Of a DNA stretch of 64,000 nucleotides, positions 8,179-16,443 are shown piece after piece (within the stretch, counting starts at the first letter, position 1; each line of letters begins with the position of its first letter). A model generated the notes under the pieces. That model searched no databases. It had not been told where the DNA came from and saw only the letters and a list, made by a program, of their open reading frames with translations. The stretch is from Gp6-AA40 sp963741135 (GTDB taxonomy: Bacteria; Acidobacteriota; Vicinamibacteria; Vicinamibacterales; UBA2999), in assembly GCA_963741135.1 (NCBI GenBank), contig CAVUHC010000006.1, positions 186,001 through 250,000 of the forward strand. The letters are read 5' to 3'. A program made the position numbers and the translations under genes.

Positions 8179-9026
8179 CCCTCCAGGTGAATCCGATTGC
8201 TGTTCATGCGTTCAACCCCGGACCGATGACCGGGCCCGGCAACACGACGTGGCTGATTTCCGGCCGCGTCCCGACGCTGATCGACGCGGGCACCGGCGAG
8301 CCGCAGCATCTCGACGCGCTCGAGGCGGCTCTGGCTGGCTCGCGACTCGCGCAGGTGCTGGTGACGCATAGCCATGTGGACCACGCGTCGGGCGCGGAGG
8401 CGATCGCACAGCGGATGCCGCACGTCCGCTTCCTCAAGATGCCATGGCCGGAACACGACGCCGCATGGCGTGTGCGTTGGGAGCCGTTGACGGATGGCGA
8501 TGTTGTTCCGGCGGGCGACGGTGTCTTGAGCGCCGTGTACACGCCCGGCCACTCTCCAGATCATCTCTGCTTCTGGAGCGAGGAGGGCCGGCTGCTCTTC
8601 TGCGGCGATCTCGCGTGGAAAGGATCGACGGTCGTCATCCCCCCGAGCCACGGCGGGGACGTGTCGGCCTATCTCGCTTCGCTGGATCGCATCCTCTTAC
8701 TGGCCCCGGCGAAGATGCTGCCGGCTCACGGCCCCGTCATCGAGCAACCCGCAGAGCTGCTGCGCGCATACATCGAGCATCGCCACGAGCGCGAGCAGCA
8801 GGTGCTCGACGCGATTCGCGCCGGACTCACGGGTGTTGATGAAATGGTGTCGCGAATTTACCCGACCCTTGAGCCGCCGCTCGTGCCGATGGCCGCAGAG
8901 AGCGTTCTCGCGCATCTCATCAAGCTCGAACGTGAAGCGAAGGTCGGCCGCAGCGGCGATCAATGGACCACGAAAACCACGAAGACGGTTTTGAACCACG
9001 AAGAACACGAAGGACACGAAGAATAG
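8175..9026 (+). CDS. MBL-fold metallo-hydrolase (LACTB2-like) with repeat-encoded tail
   Basis: Metallo-beta-lactamase fold hydrolase. The metal motif is THSHVDHASG (HxHxDH), with later ligands in YTPGHSPDH, FCGDLAWKG and LPAHGPV. The resemblance is to LACTB2-type hydrolases, with substrate unknown. A C-terminal winged-helix-like segment ends near LIKLEREAKVG. The last ~20 residues (WTTKTTKT, then NHEEHEGHEE) are encoded by the ACCACGAAG repeat at 8967, so the native stop appears to have been replaced by the repeat. The start overlaps the pcs stop; the frame is intact. Confidence 0.85.
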   Translation: MTLQVNPIAVHAFNPGPMTGPGNTTWLISGRVPTLIDAGTGEPQHLDALEAALAGSRLAQVLVTHSHVDHASGAEAIAQRMPHVRFLKMPWPEHDAAWRVRWEPLTDGDVVPAGDGVLSAVYTPGHSPDHLCFWSEEGRLLFCGDLAWKGSTVVIPPSHGGDVSAYLASLDRILLLAPAKMLPAHGPVIEQPAELLRAYIEHRHEREQQVLDAIRAGLTGVDEMVSRIYPTLEPPLVPMAAESVLAHLIKLEREAKVGRSGDQWTTKTTKTVLNHEEHEGHEE

Positions 9027-9080
9027 TCGTGTTCTTCGTGTCCTTCGTGGTTATGTACGTCTTTGTGGTCTTCGTGGTTA
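8967..9080. repeat. Long inverted repeat, ACCACGAAG/ACACGAAG family
   Basis: The left arm (8967 to about 9026) is built of ACCACGAAG, AACACGAAG and GACACGAAG units; the right arm (about 9027-9080) is the inverse, ending TGGTCTTCGTGGTT. The arms meet almost without a loop, so a very long hairpin is possible. The same family occurs at 36060-36166 and 41081-41208. The left arm encodes the tail of the MBL protein. Confidence 0.88.
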
Positions 9081-9090
9081 AATTCGTCAC

Positions 9091-10476
9091 ATGAACGACG
9101 TCGTCGACTTCATCAACGTCAATCGCGATCGCTACATCGACGAGCTGAAGCAGTACCTCGCCATTCCCAGCATCAGCGCGTTGCCGCAGCATGCGGCCGA
9201 CGTGGTGCGTGCAGCCCAGTGGACGGCAGACGCCATTGGCAACGCAGGACTGCAGAACGTCCGGCTCATCGAGACGCCGGGCAACCCCGTGGTGTACGGC
9301 GACTGGCTGAACGCGCCAGGCAAGCCGACGATCCTCTTCTATGGCCACTACGACGTGCAGCCGGTCGACCCACTCGATCTCTGGACGACGCCTCCGTTCG
9401 AAGCGACGGTGCGCGACGGCGAGATCTACGCGCGCGGTTCCGCCGACGACAAAGGCCAGGTCTTCATGCACATCAAGGCGGTCGAGGCGCACCTGAAGAA
9501 GGCCGGCCGCCTTCCGTTGAACATCAAGTTCTTCATCGAAGGTGAGGAAGAGGTCGGCAGCGTCCATCTCGATGACTTCATCAAGTCGCACAAGGACGAG
9601 CTCGCGGCGGACGTGGTGGTCATCTCCGACTCGCCGATGTTCGATCGCGGCATTCCGTCGATTTGCTACGGCCTCCGCGGTCTGACGTACTTTCAGATCG
9701 ATCTGCGCGGCACCAAGTCGGATCTGCATTCGGGATCGTTTGGCGGCGCGGTGGCAAACCCGGCGTTCGTGCTGGCGACCGTCCTCGCGCAGATGAAGGA
9801 CAAGGGCAACGGCCGTATCAAGATTCCCGGCTTCTACGACGACGTGCGTCCGCTGAGCGAGGCCGAACGGGCGGAGTGGAAGAAGCTGCCGTTCAACGAC
9901 ACGCGCTACCGCAAGGAGCTGGGCGCGCCGAAGCTCTGGGGCGAGAAGGGCTATTCCACGCTCGAGCGCGTGTGGGCCAGGCCGACATTCGAGGTGAACG
10001 GCCTGTTGTCGGGATTCACCGGCGAAGGCGCGAAGACCGTGCTGCCGGCCGTGGCGATGGCAAAAGTCAGCATGCGGCTCGTGCCGGATCAGGATCCGAA
10101 GAAGATCGGCGATCTGTTCGAGGCGCACGTCAACAAGGTCACGCCGAAGACCGTAGAACTGAAGGTCACGCGCATGCACGGCGGGAAGCCGTGGATGACG
10201 GAATTCGACAATAAGTACGTACGCGCCGCCGGGCGCGCCATCGAGAAAGGTTTCGGCAAGACGCCTGTCTTCAACCGGGAAGGCGGTTCAATTCCGGTCG
10301 TCTCCACGTTCCAGGAGGAGCTCGGCCTCCCGAGCGTGCTCTTCGGCATCGGCCTGCCGGACGAGAACGCACACGCGCCGAACGAGAAACTCGATCTCGG
10401 GAACTTCCACGGGGGCGTCATCGCGTCGGCGTTCCTTTACGAGGAGATCGCGACCCTCGATAGCGACGGGCATTGA
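9091..10476 (+). CDS. M20-family dipeptidase
   Basis: Co-catalytic zinc metallopeptidase of the M20/M25/M40 dipeptidase group. Metal and catalytic motifs in order: FYGHYDVQP (His/Asp), RGSADDKGQ (bridging Asp), IEGEEEVGS (general base and ligand Glu), DLHSGSFGG in the lid domain, and DENAHAPNEKLDLGNF near the C-terminus (final His). NREGGSIPVV is also typical. The 461-residue length is normal and no signal peptide is seen, so it is probably cytosolic. The ATG lies 10 bases beyond the repeat. The frame is intact. Confidence 0.92.
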   Translation: MNDVVDFINVNRDRYIDELKQYLAIPSISALPQHAADVVRAAQWTADAIGNAGLQNVRLIETPGNPVVYGDWLNAPGKPTILFYGHYDVQPVDPLDLWTTPPFEATVRDGEIYARGSADDKGQVFMHIKAVEAHLKKAGRLPLNIKFFIEGEEEVGSVHLDDFIKSHKDELAADVVVISDSPMFDRGIPSICYGLRGLTYFQIDLRGTKSDLHSGSFGGAVANPAFVLATVLAQMKDKGNGRIKIPGFYDDVRPLSEAERAEWKKLPFNDTRYRKELGAPKLWGEKGYSTLERVWARPTFEVNGLLSGFTGEGAKTVLPAVAMAKVSMRLVPDQDPKKIGDLFEAHVNKVTPKTVELKVTRMHGGKPWMTEFDNKYVRAAGRAIEKGFGKTPVFNREGGSIPVVSTFQEELGLPSVLFGIGLPDENAHAPNEKLDLGNFHGGVIASAFLYEEIATLDSDGH

Positions 10477-10516
10477 GGCGGGTTGGTCCATAAACGAGAT
10501 CTATGACGAGGTCCAT

Positions 10517-11143
10517 ATGCGGGGTGGTGTGATGACAGTCCTTCTCACGGCGATCTTCGTGATCGCGGGGTCCCTGTCGTATGTGGCAGGCCAGGGGAAG
10601 TTCGTCTCAGTTGATGATGATCCTGTGCTTGGCAACGCCAACGCCAAGGTCACCATCATCGAGTTCGGCGACTACCAGTGTCCCTCCTGCAGACTGTTCT
10701 GGAGGGAAATCGAGCCGCGGTTGAAGAAGGAATATGTCGACACGGGAAAGGTCAAGTTCGTGTTCAGAGACTTTCCGATCCAGCAAATTCATCCGGAAGC
10801 GACGATTGCGGCGATGGCCGCCCAATGCGCCGCGGACCAGGGGAAGTACTGGGAATATCACGACAAGATCTTCCGGCAGCAGGATCGAGGCTCAGACGAC
10901 GTGGTCCGGTTCAAAGCCGCCGACCTGAAGAAATGGGGCGCCGACATACGACTTGATGCCGCGGCGTTCAATGTGTGCGTCGATTCAGCGCGCTACCAGG
11001 ACGAAGTCGCCAAGGACTATGCGGATGGGACCGCTGTTGGAATCCAGGGCACGCCCACGTTCTTCATCAACGGACGGGTCGTGGGCGGGGCCCAATCGTT
11101 CCCTGTCTTCAAGAAAATCATCGACGAAGAATTGGCGCGATAA
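10517..11143 (+). CDS. DsbA-like thioredoxin-fold protein, secreted
   Basis: Thiol oxidoreductase of the DsbA/DsbG-like family. The N-terminus has a hydrophobic signal (VMTVLLTAIFVIAGSLSYVA). The active site is CPSC in FGDYQCPSCRLF, and the cis-Pro loop is GIQGTPTFFINGR. The later Cys pair (QCAAD, FNVCVD) could form a structural disulfide. GAGG at 10508 gives a good ribosome site for ATG 10517. Acts in the periplasm, probably as an oxidase or isomerase. The frame is intact. Confidence 0.88.
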   Translation: MRGGVMTVLLTAIFVIAGSLSYVAGQGKFVSVDDDPVLGNANAKVTIIEFGDYQCPSCRLFWREIEPRLKKEYVDTGKVKFVFRDFPIQQIHPEATIAAMAAQCAADQGKYWEYHDKIFRQQDRGSDDVVRFKAADLKKWGADIRLDAAAFNVCVDSARYQDEVAKDYADGTAVGIQGTPTFFINGRVVGGAQSFPVFKKIIDEELAR

Positions 11144-11161
11144 AGTCGCGGCTCTCTGACT

Positions 11162-11180
11162 GAGCTCCGCACCGGAGCTC
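11162..11180 (+). terminator. Possible terminator hairpin after the DsbA-like gene
   Basis: GAGCTCCG, loop CAC, CGGAGCTC: perfect 8-bp stem just after the stop. The following bases (TAAATTGCTAC, then A-rich) are not a clean U-tract, so intrinsic termination is uncertain. Confidence 0.4.
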
Positions 11181-11284
11181 TAAATTGCTACAAAAAAGGC
11201 CGAAAAAACGGCTTCGGCCGCGTCGGGATCAGCACAATTGCGACCCCGCTCCTGGACGACCCGCGCGCGTGTCGGCGCGGGTTA

Positions 11285-11290
11285 TATAAT
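11285..11290 (+). promoter_or_regulatory. -10 box (TATAAT) upstream of the TonB receptor
   Basis: TATAAT within GTTATATAATGG, 86 bases upstream of the receptor start; no clear -35. It would give a leader of about 80 bases. Confidence 0.4.
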
Positions 11291-11364
11291 GGCCCGCGTT
11301 TTCAGCAATTATCGTCGCCGGCTCGCGTAGGTACTCGATGTCTCGAACCCTTTGGCTTGTTCAC

Positions 11365-11371
11365 AAGGAGG
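11365..11371 (+). promoter_or_regulatory. Ribosome binding site AAGGAGG that fixes the receptor start
   Basis: AAGGAGG lies 5 bases before ATG 11377 and selects it over the upstream in-frame ATG at 11338, which has no such site and would prepend 13 residues to the signal peptide. Confidence 0.8.
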
Positions 11372-11376
11372 CTCTG

Positions 11377-14300
11377 ATGAAATTCGGGCGATCGGTCTGG
11401 TTGACCATCGCGTTGCTCGCGTTGCCCCTCGTCGCGCACGCGCAGGATGCGACGTTGTTGGGCACGGTGAAAGACAACACCGGCGGCGTCTTGCCGGGAG
11501 TCACGGTAACGGCAATAAACGAGGCCTCAGGAATCTCGTTTGTCAGCGTAACCGACGAACGTGGACTGTATCGTCTCCCCGTCCGCGCAGGGGTCTACAA
11601 GATCAGCGCGGAGCTCGCGGGGTTCACCACTGCGGTCCGGCCCGGCGTGGAGCTGCTGCTCGGCCGCCAGGCTACGCTGAACTTCGACCTTCAGGTATCG
11701 AATCTGCAGGAAACGGTGACGGTCACTGGCGAAGCGCCGCTGCTCGACACGAACAGCTCGACCATCGCCAGCAACATCGACCCGCGACAGATGCAGGAGC
11801 TGCCCATCAACGGCCGCAACTGGATGGACCTGACAATGGCCTCGGCTGGATCGCGCACGAACGCGTCGAGCGAGGTGCCGCAGGACCGGCAGGGCTTCTT
11901 CCAGACCAACGTCGACGGCCAGTCGGTGACGCTGACGGTCTGCTGCGCGCAGAACCAGCCGCGGTACAGCAAAGACTCGATCGCCGAGTTCCAGCTGACG
12001 ACCAATCGCTTCGACGCCACTCAGGGACGGACGATGGGCATGATGGTGAACGCCATCACCAAGTCCGGCACGAACACGTTCGCTGGTTCGTTCGGCAGCT
12101 ACTTCCGGCGGGATAGCTGGAACGCCAAGGACTTCATCCAAAATCGCGTGCTCCCGTATAAGGACACGCAGTTCAGCGGCACGCTCGGCGGGCCGATCGT
12201 GAAGGATCGCATTCACTTCTTCGCCAATTACGAGTACGAGCGCAATCCACAGACGTTCACGTTCGGCGGCCCCAACGGTCCGTTCCCGACCGCCGGTCCG
12301 AACATCAACCTGAACATTCCGGCCAAGTACAGCCTCCAGCAGGGTGGCGGCAAGGTGGACGTGCAGTTCAACCCGCAGAACCGGTTGACCGGGCGTTACA
12401 GCCATTACAAGAACCTGCAGCCGGTGATCGCTATCGGCTCTCCCAACACGACCCATCCGTCGAATGCCAACGCGAACAACCGGTTCGTCGATCAGTACTT
12501 CGCCACCTACACGCAGGTCCTGAACAACAACACCATCAATGAAATCAAAGGGGGCCTGAACGCGAACTACTACACACTCGAGCCACTCGCCGGGTGGGGC
12601 ACGACCGGCGCCCGCCGGCCGCCTGACACGGCCAAGATCCTTGAGGGCGTCACGAGCGGACGTGAGATTGAGGGTGGTGCGCCGTCGATTCTCTTCTCCG
12701 GCTACACGATTGGCTCGCCGACCAACAACCCACAGCGCACGGGCGAGCGCAACTACCAGATCCGCGACGATTTCTCGACCGCCTTTGAACTTGGTGGGCG
12801 GCACGACATCAAGCTCGGCGCCGATTTCATCAAGTACTCGATGGCTCAGGGATGGTGCAACTTCTGCGACGGCCAGTTCACGTCAACGGCGGTGCCGCCT
12901 GCCAACCTCGAGCAGTTGCTCCCGGAATGGCGCGACGCGTCGACCTGGAACTGGGCGGCGATGTCGCCGCTGTTCCGTGATTACCGCGTGGCTATCGGCA
13001 ACATGTCGTACGACGTGCACCGCGAGATCTACGCGGCGTGGTACCAGGACGACTGGAGGATCGGGAGCAAGCTGACGCTGAACATGGGCGTTCGCTACGA
13101 CCTCGATCACGGGGCGCAGGGCGAGTTCGTGAAGTTCCTGCCATGGCTGTCCGGCAAGCGGCCGACCGACAAGAACAACCTGGCGCCGCGACTCGGCTTC
13201 GCGTACTCGGTCAATGACGCGACGGTCGTCCGCGGCGGATGGGGTCTGTTCTTCACCCAGCTCGAAGACGACGCGCTGCATCAGTCGTACGTGCTCACGC
13301 AGAACACCACCATCACGATTCCGAACAACGGGCGCGCCGACTTCGGCTCGAATCCGTTCAACGGGCCGAAACCGACCTACGAGCAGGTGCTCACCAGGGC
13401 CTGCGACGTCGTGAACCTGCCGTTCAACTCCCCGAACTGCTTTCCGCGTTCGATCGGCAATGGCTCGGAGGTTCCCTTCGGCGCGCACGAGACGTCGTAC
13501 AGCCACATGGCGTCGATCGGCATGCAGCACCAGCTGGCCCCGGGCGTAGGCATCGACACGAACTTCGTGTACACCGGCGGCCGCGCGGAAGAACGGCGCC
13601 AGAACGCCAACAGCTCGATCAACCCGGCCACCGGAGCGAACTATCCGGCCACCGGCCCGACCACCGACCTGGCGCGTCTGCCCTTCCCGACGTGGGGCCC
13701 GATTGCCGCCGAAATCATGAACGGCCGCTCCAACTACTACGGGTGGGAGAACACCTTCACCAAGCGGTTCAGTAACCGGTGGCAGGGGAACGCCACCTAC
13801 ACGCTGTCCCGGTTCTACGACGACGGCGGCATCGGTGGATTGACCGGACCGTACGTCACGACCCTCGATCTGTCGGCGCCGATTACCACGACCCTGACCC
13901 CGTACACTGGATCGGTGGCGCCGGACATGGGGCCGCTGTACCAACTGACGGCGAGCGACCAGCGGCACCGCGCGACCTTCAACGGCATCTGGGACATGGG
14001 GATGGGAGTCCAGCTGAGCGGCCTCTACTTCTTTGGCTCCGGCGAACGTCGCGGCACGAGCTGGGGCTCCGACCTGCGCAACACCGGCGGCGCGAACCAC
14101 CAGATCCTGACGCCGGCTGGCACGACCGCAGCTTCGTTGGGGGCTGTGTGCAACTGCACGGTCGAGGGCCAGACGACGGCTGATGGCAGGTTCCTCCTGG
14201 ACCGTGCGCAGTTCGTGGGCAAGCCGATCCACCGCGTGGACATGCGCATCCAGAAGCGCATCAACCTTGGCGGCCGGCGAAACCTCGAGGGCATGGTTGA

Positions 14301-14445
14301 AGTGTTCAACGTCTTCAACCATCAGAACTACGGGTCCTACACGACGACGTTCAGCAACGCGGTGAACTACGGTAAGCCGTCGTTCAACTCTGCGACGGCG
14401 TACCTGCCGCGCATTCTGCAGTTGGGAGTCCACCTCACGTTTTAG
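11377..14445 (+). CDS. TonB-dependent receptor, Oar-like, with carboxypeptidase-regulatory domain
   Basis: Outer-membrane beta-barrel of about 1022 residues. Signal peptide MKFGRSVWLTIALLALPLVA then HAQD. Residues ~25-110 form a CarboxypepD_reg domain (TVKDNTGGVLPGVTVTA, TDERGLYRLPVRAGVY). The plug follows (ETVTVTGEAPLLDTNSS, MQELPINGRNWMDL), then a large barrel ending LPRILQLGVHLTF with the terminal aromatic residue. This architecture is characteristic of Acidobacteriota and myxobacterial Oar proteins. The ligand is unknown. The neighbouring quinoproteins and DUF6152 modules suggest import of an organic substrate. Intact over 3 kb. Confidence 0.93.
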   Translation: MKFGRSVWLTIALLALPLVAHAQDATLLGTVKDNTGGVLPGVTVTAINEASGISFVSVTDERGLYRLPVRAGVYKISAELAGFTTAVRPGVELLLGRQATLNFDLQVSNLQETVTVTGEAPLLDTNSSTIASNIDPRQMQELPINGRNWMDLTMASAGSRTNASSEVPQDRQGFFQTNVDGQSVTLTVCCAQNQPRYSKDSIAEFQLTTNRFDATQGRTMGMMVNAITKSGTNTFAGSFGSYFRRDSWNAKDFIQNRVLPYKDTQFSGTLGGPIVKDRIHFFANYEYERNPQTFTFGGPNGPFPTAGPNINLNIPAKYSLQQGGGKVDVQFNPQNRLTGRYSHYKNLQPVIAIGSPNTTHPSNANANNRFVDQYFATYTQVLNNNTINEIKGGLNANYYTLEPLAGWGTTGARRPPDTAKILEGVTSGREIEGGAPSILFSGYTIGSPTNNPQRTGERNYQIRDDFSTAFELGGRHDIKLGADFIKYSMAQGWCNFCDGQFTSTAVPPANLEQLLPEWRDASTWNWAAMSPLFRDYRVAIGNMSYDVHREIYAAWYQDDWRIGSKLTLNMGVRYDLDHGAQGEFVKFLPWLSGKRPTDKNNLAPRLGFAYSVNDATVVRGGWGLFFTQLEDDALHQSYVLTQNTTITIPNNGRADFGSNPFNGPKPTYEQVLTRACDVVNLPFNSPNCFPRSIGNGSEVPFGAHETSYSHMASIGMQHQLAPGVGIDTNFVYTGGRAEERRQNANSSINPATGANYPATGPTTDLARLPFPTWGPIAAEIMNGRSNYYGWENTFTKRFSNRWQGNATYTLSRFYDDGGIGGLTGPYVTTLDLSAPITTTLTPYTGSVAPDMGPLYQLTASDQRHRATFNGIWDMGMGVQLSGLYFFGSGERRGTSWGSDLRNTGGANHQILTPAGTTAASLGAVCNCTVEGQTTADGRFLLDRAQFVGKPIHRVDMRIQKRINLGGRRNLEGMVEVFNVFNHQNYGSYTTTFSNAVNYGKPSFNSATAYLPRILQLGVHLTF

Positions 14446-14450
14446 CGAAT

Positions 14451-14520
14451 CCAACTCCCAACCTCCAACTTCCAACTCCCAAGACACCTTGGGAGTTGGT
14501 TCTTGGGAGTTGGGGGTTGA
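14451..14520. repeat. Second intergenic inverted repeat with CCAACTCCC-type arms
   Basis: The left arm (14451-14483) ends CCAACTCCCAAG; the right arm (14488-14520) starts CTTGGGAGTTGG, with a 4-base loop (ACAC). It sits exactly between two convergent stops (receptor at 14445, quinoprotein at 14522), so it could act as a bidirectional terminator. Same family as 4793-4883. Confidence 0.88.
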
Positions 14521-14521
14521 G

Positions 14522-16351
14522 TTATTCGAGTCCGAAGGCGAGCAGCACGTTCCCGCCCCTTCCGTTACCTAAGCCGGTATAACCGGATCCGACGAAGAGC
14601 ATTCCTCCGGCGACGGTGGGTCCCGGAGCGCCCATGGCGCCACCCTTAGCCGCCACGCCGTTTGCCGTCGTGAAATCGCGAAGCGTGTCGTATTCCCAGA
14701 CCTGCTTGCCGTCGCCCGTGGCGAATGCGCGCACCACGCCGTCGGCGCCTCCTGAGAACAGAACACCAGGGATCACAGTGAGCGCTGCTGTCTGGCCAAC
14801 CTGTCGCGGCGGCGTGAAGGGCGCGATCTTCGCGACCCATTTGCGCTCCCCCGTCCGGAGATCGAGCGCCGAGATGCCGTTGCTGCGCGTGCCGAAGTAC
14901 GCCTGCCGATCGTCCGCGGCCCCGCCGAAATTGATTTCGCCTCTTGCAAGTTTGTCGACGAGCGTGGCCTTCCAGAGGAGGGCACCGTCACGCACGTCCT
15001 GCGCGAACACCTCGCCGCTTTTCTGTCCGGAGACGACTATCGTGCGGCCGTCAGGCAGGGTCCGCATGATCGAGGCCGATCCGAAGTCGTAATCCGGTCC
15101 GATATCGGTCGGGCAGTTCTCGGACGGGTTGTTCACCTCGCATCCGACGAGCCACGCATCGTTTGCGGTGTGTTGGACCGACCATCGAACTTTGCCCGTG
15201 TCGAGATCCAGCGCCATCACCGCGTCGGTCGTCTTCGGCACTGGCGGCTTGCTGTACGCGTCGCCGGTCCCGAGGTAGATGGCGTTCCGTGCTTCATCGA
15301 TCGTCGGCGAGGCCCAGAGGCCGGCGCCGGATGGCGCGAAGAGCTGGACGCCCCGCGAGTTCTTCCGCGTCGGCTTCGGCTCTTCCGGAATGATGTACGT
15401 CTTCCAGATCTGCTTGCCGGTGTCGGCATTGAGCGCGACGAGGCTTCCGCGGAACGTGCAGCAGGGATAGTCAAGTCCACCGCCTGCTGCTTCTTCGCGC
15501 GAGGCGAGCGGCACGTAGAGCCGGCCCTTGTAGAACGTCGGCGCTCCGGTCACGGCCGCGAGTGGATGCGGGTCGACGCTGACGATCCAGAGCGGCATTC
15601 CGGTCGCCGCATCGAGCGCGTAAACATTGCCTCGGAGGTCGCCGAAATACGCGGCATATGCCGTCGATCCGTGCCCCTTCACGGGACCGACGTTGATCGC
15701 GTTACGTACCCCGGCTGCTGCCTGAAACGACCAGTAGACGCACCCGGTTTTCGCGTCGATCGAATAGACGTAGCCGGTGTCGACGCCGATGAAGATTCGC
15801 CCCGCGGCAACGGTCGGTTGACCGTACATCGAGGCTGCGCTCGGAAAGCCAAACGCCCATTTCAACTTGAGGCTGGGCACCTGCGCCGCGGTAAGGCCCG
15901 CGGCCTTTGCGGTCTGGAATCGTGCGTTGGTCGCATCGACTCCCCAGCCGTTCCACGCGGCGTCTGCCGCGGGATCCGCCAGCCTCGAGCTCGCCGCGCA
16001 CTGGTTTGGCATCGCCTTCGCCGCGCCGGCAGGGATGCTGCCAAGCTTGCGCCCGCCCACGAACTCGGCGAACCCGCGTTTGATGTTGTCGGGTACATCC
16101 ACTGCGTGTGCGGGTATCGGGTTGTTCGTGATCGCGGCGTACACGGTCTCGGGGGCCATCTTCTGGAGCGTGGCGATGTCGGGCGCCTGCTCGGCGCCGG
16201 CAGCGCGCGCGACGCCCGCGTTTCGATGGCACGTTGCGCACCGTTCTTCGAACTGGCGGATCGTCCCCGACGCGGTCTGCGCGACGGCGCCGGATGGGCA
16301 GAGAAGAAGCGCGACCAGGACGCCGCTGAATAGTGCGAAATGCATCCTCAT
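14522..16351 (-). CDS. Periplasmic quinohaemoprotein, PQQ-binding beta-propeller with N-terminal cytochrome c
   Basis: Secreted PQQ-type enzyme related to polyvinyl-alcohol dehydrogenase. ATG 16351 has AAGGAT upstream and leads into a signal peptide (FALFSGVLVALLLCPSGAVA). A haem c site CATCH lies in the first 50 residues (FEERCATCHRNAG). Propeller blades follow with VYSIDAKTGCVYW, VYALDAATGMPLW, LVALNADTGKQIW, VMALDLDTGKVRW and ISALDLRTGERKW. The Cys pair in YPCCTF may be the vicinal disulfide typical of PQQ enzymes. Substrate unknown. Divergent from the PQQ dehydrogenase at 16444. The frame is intact. Confidence 0.88.
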   Translation of the reverse strand: MRMHFALFSGVLVALLLCPSGAVAQTASGTIRQFEERCATCHRNAGVARAAGAEQAPDIATLQKMAPETVYAAITNNPIPAHAVDVPDNIKRGFAEFVGGRKLGSIPAGAAKAMPNQCAASSRLADPAADAAWNGWGVDATNARFQTAKAAGLTAAQVPSLKLKWAFGFPSAASMYGQPTVAAGRIFIGVDTGYVYSIDAKTGCVYWSFQAAAGVRNAINVGPVKGHGSTAYAAYFGDLRGNVYALDAATGMPLWIVSVDPHPLAAVTGAPTFYKGRLYVPLASREEAAGGGLDYPCCTFRGSLVALNADTGKQIWKTYIIPEEPKPTRKNSRGVQLFAPSGAGLWASPTIDEARNAIYLGTGDAYSKPPVPKTTDAVMALDLDTGKVRWSVQHTANDAWLVGCEVNNPSENCPTDIGPDYDFGSASIMRTLPDGRTIVVSGQKSGEVFAQDVRDGALLWKATLVDKLARGEINFGGAADDRQAYFGTRSNGISALDLRTGERKWVAKIAPFTPPRQVGQTAALTVIPGVLFSGGADGVVRAFATGDGKQVWEYDTLRDFTTANGVAAKGGAMGAPGPTVAGGMLFVGSGYTGLGNGRGGNVLLAFGLE

Positions 16352-16443
16352 GGGCGAAATCCTTTGAAATTGGTGTGATATCTTACTTCGCCACAAACCA
16401 CATTTTCGCTTCTATCCGCATGTGGGGGAAGAACGATCAAGCT

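Noticed and set aside
8967..9080. A CRISPR array from the repeated ACCACGAAG units
   Set aside because: Units are contiguous, degenerate and inverted, with no equal-length unique spacers and no cas genes.
11338..11376. TonB receptor start at ATG 11338
   Set aside because: It adds 13 residues before a clean signal peptide and has no ribosome site, while AAGGAGG precedes ATG 11377.
12883..14487. Long antisense open frames opposite the TonB receptor and other genes
   Set aside because: High GC content opens long frames on the complementary strand. They lack domains, ribosome sites and conserved strings, and lie opposite well-supported genes.
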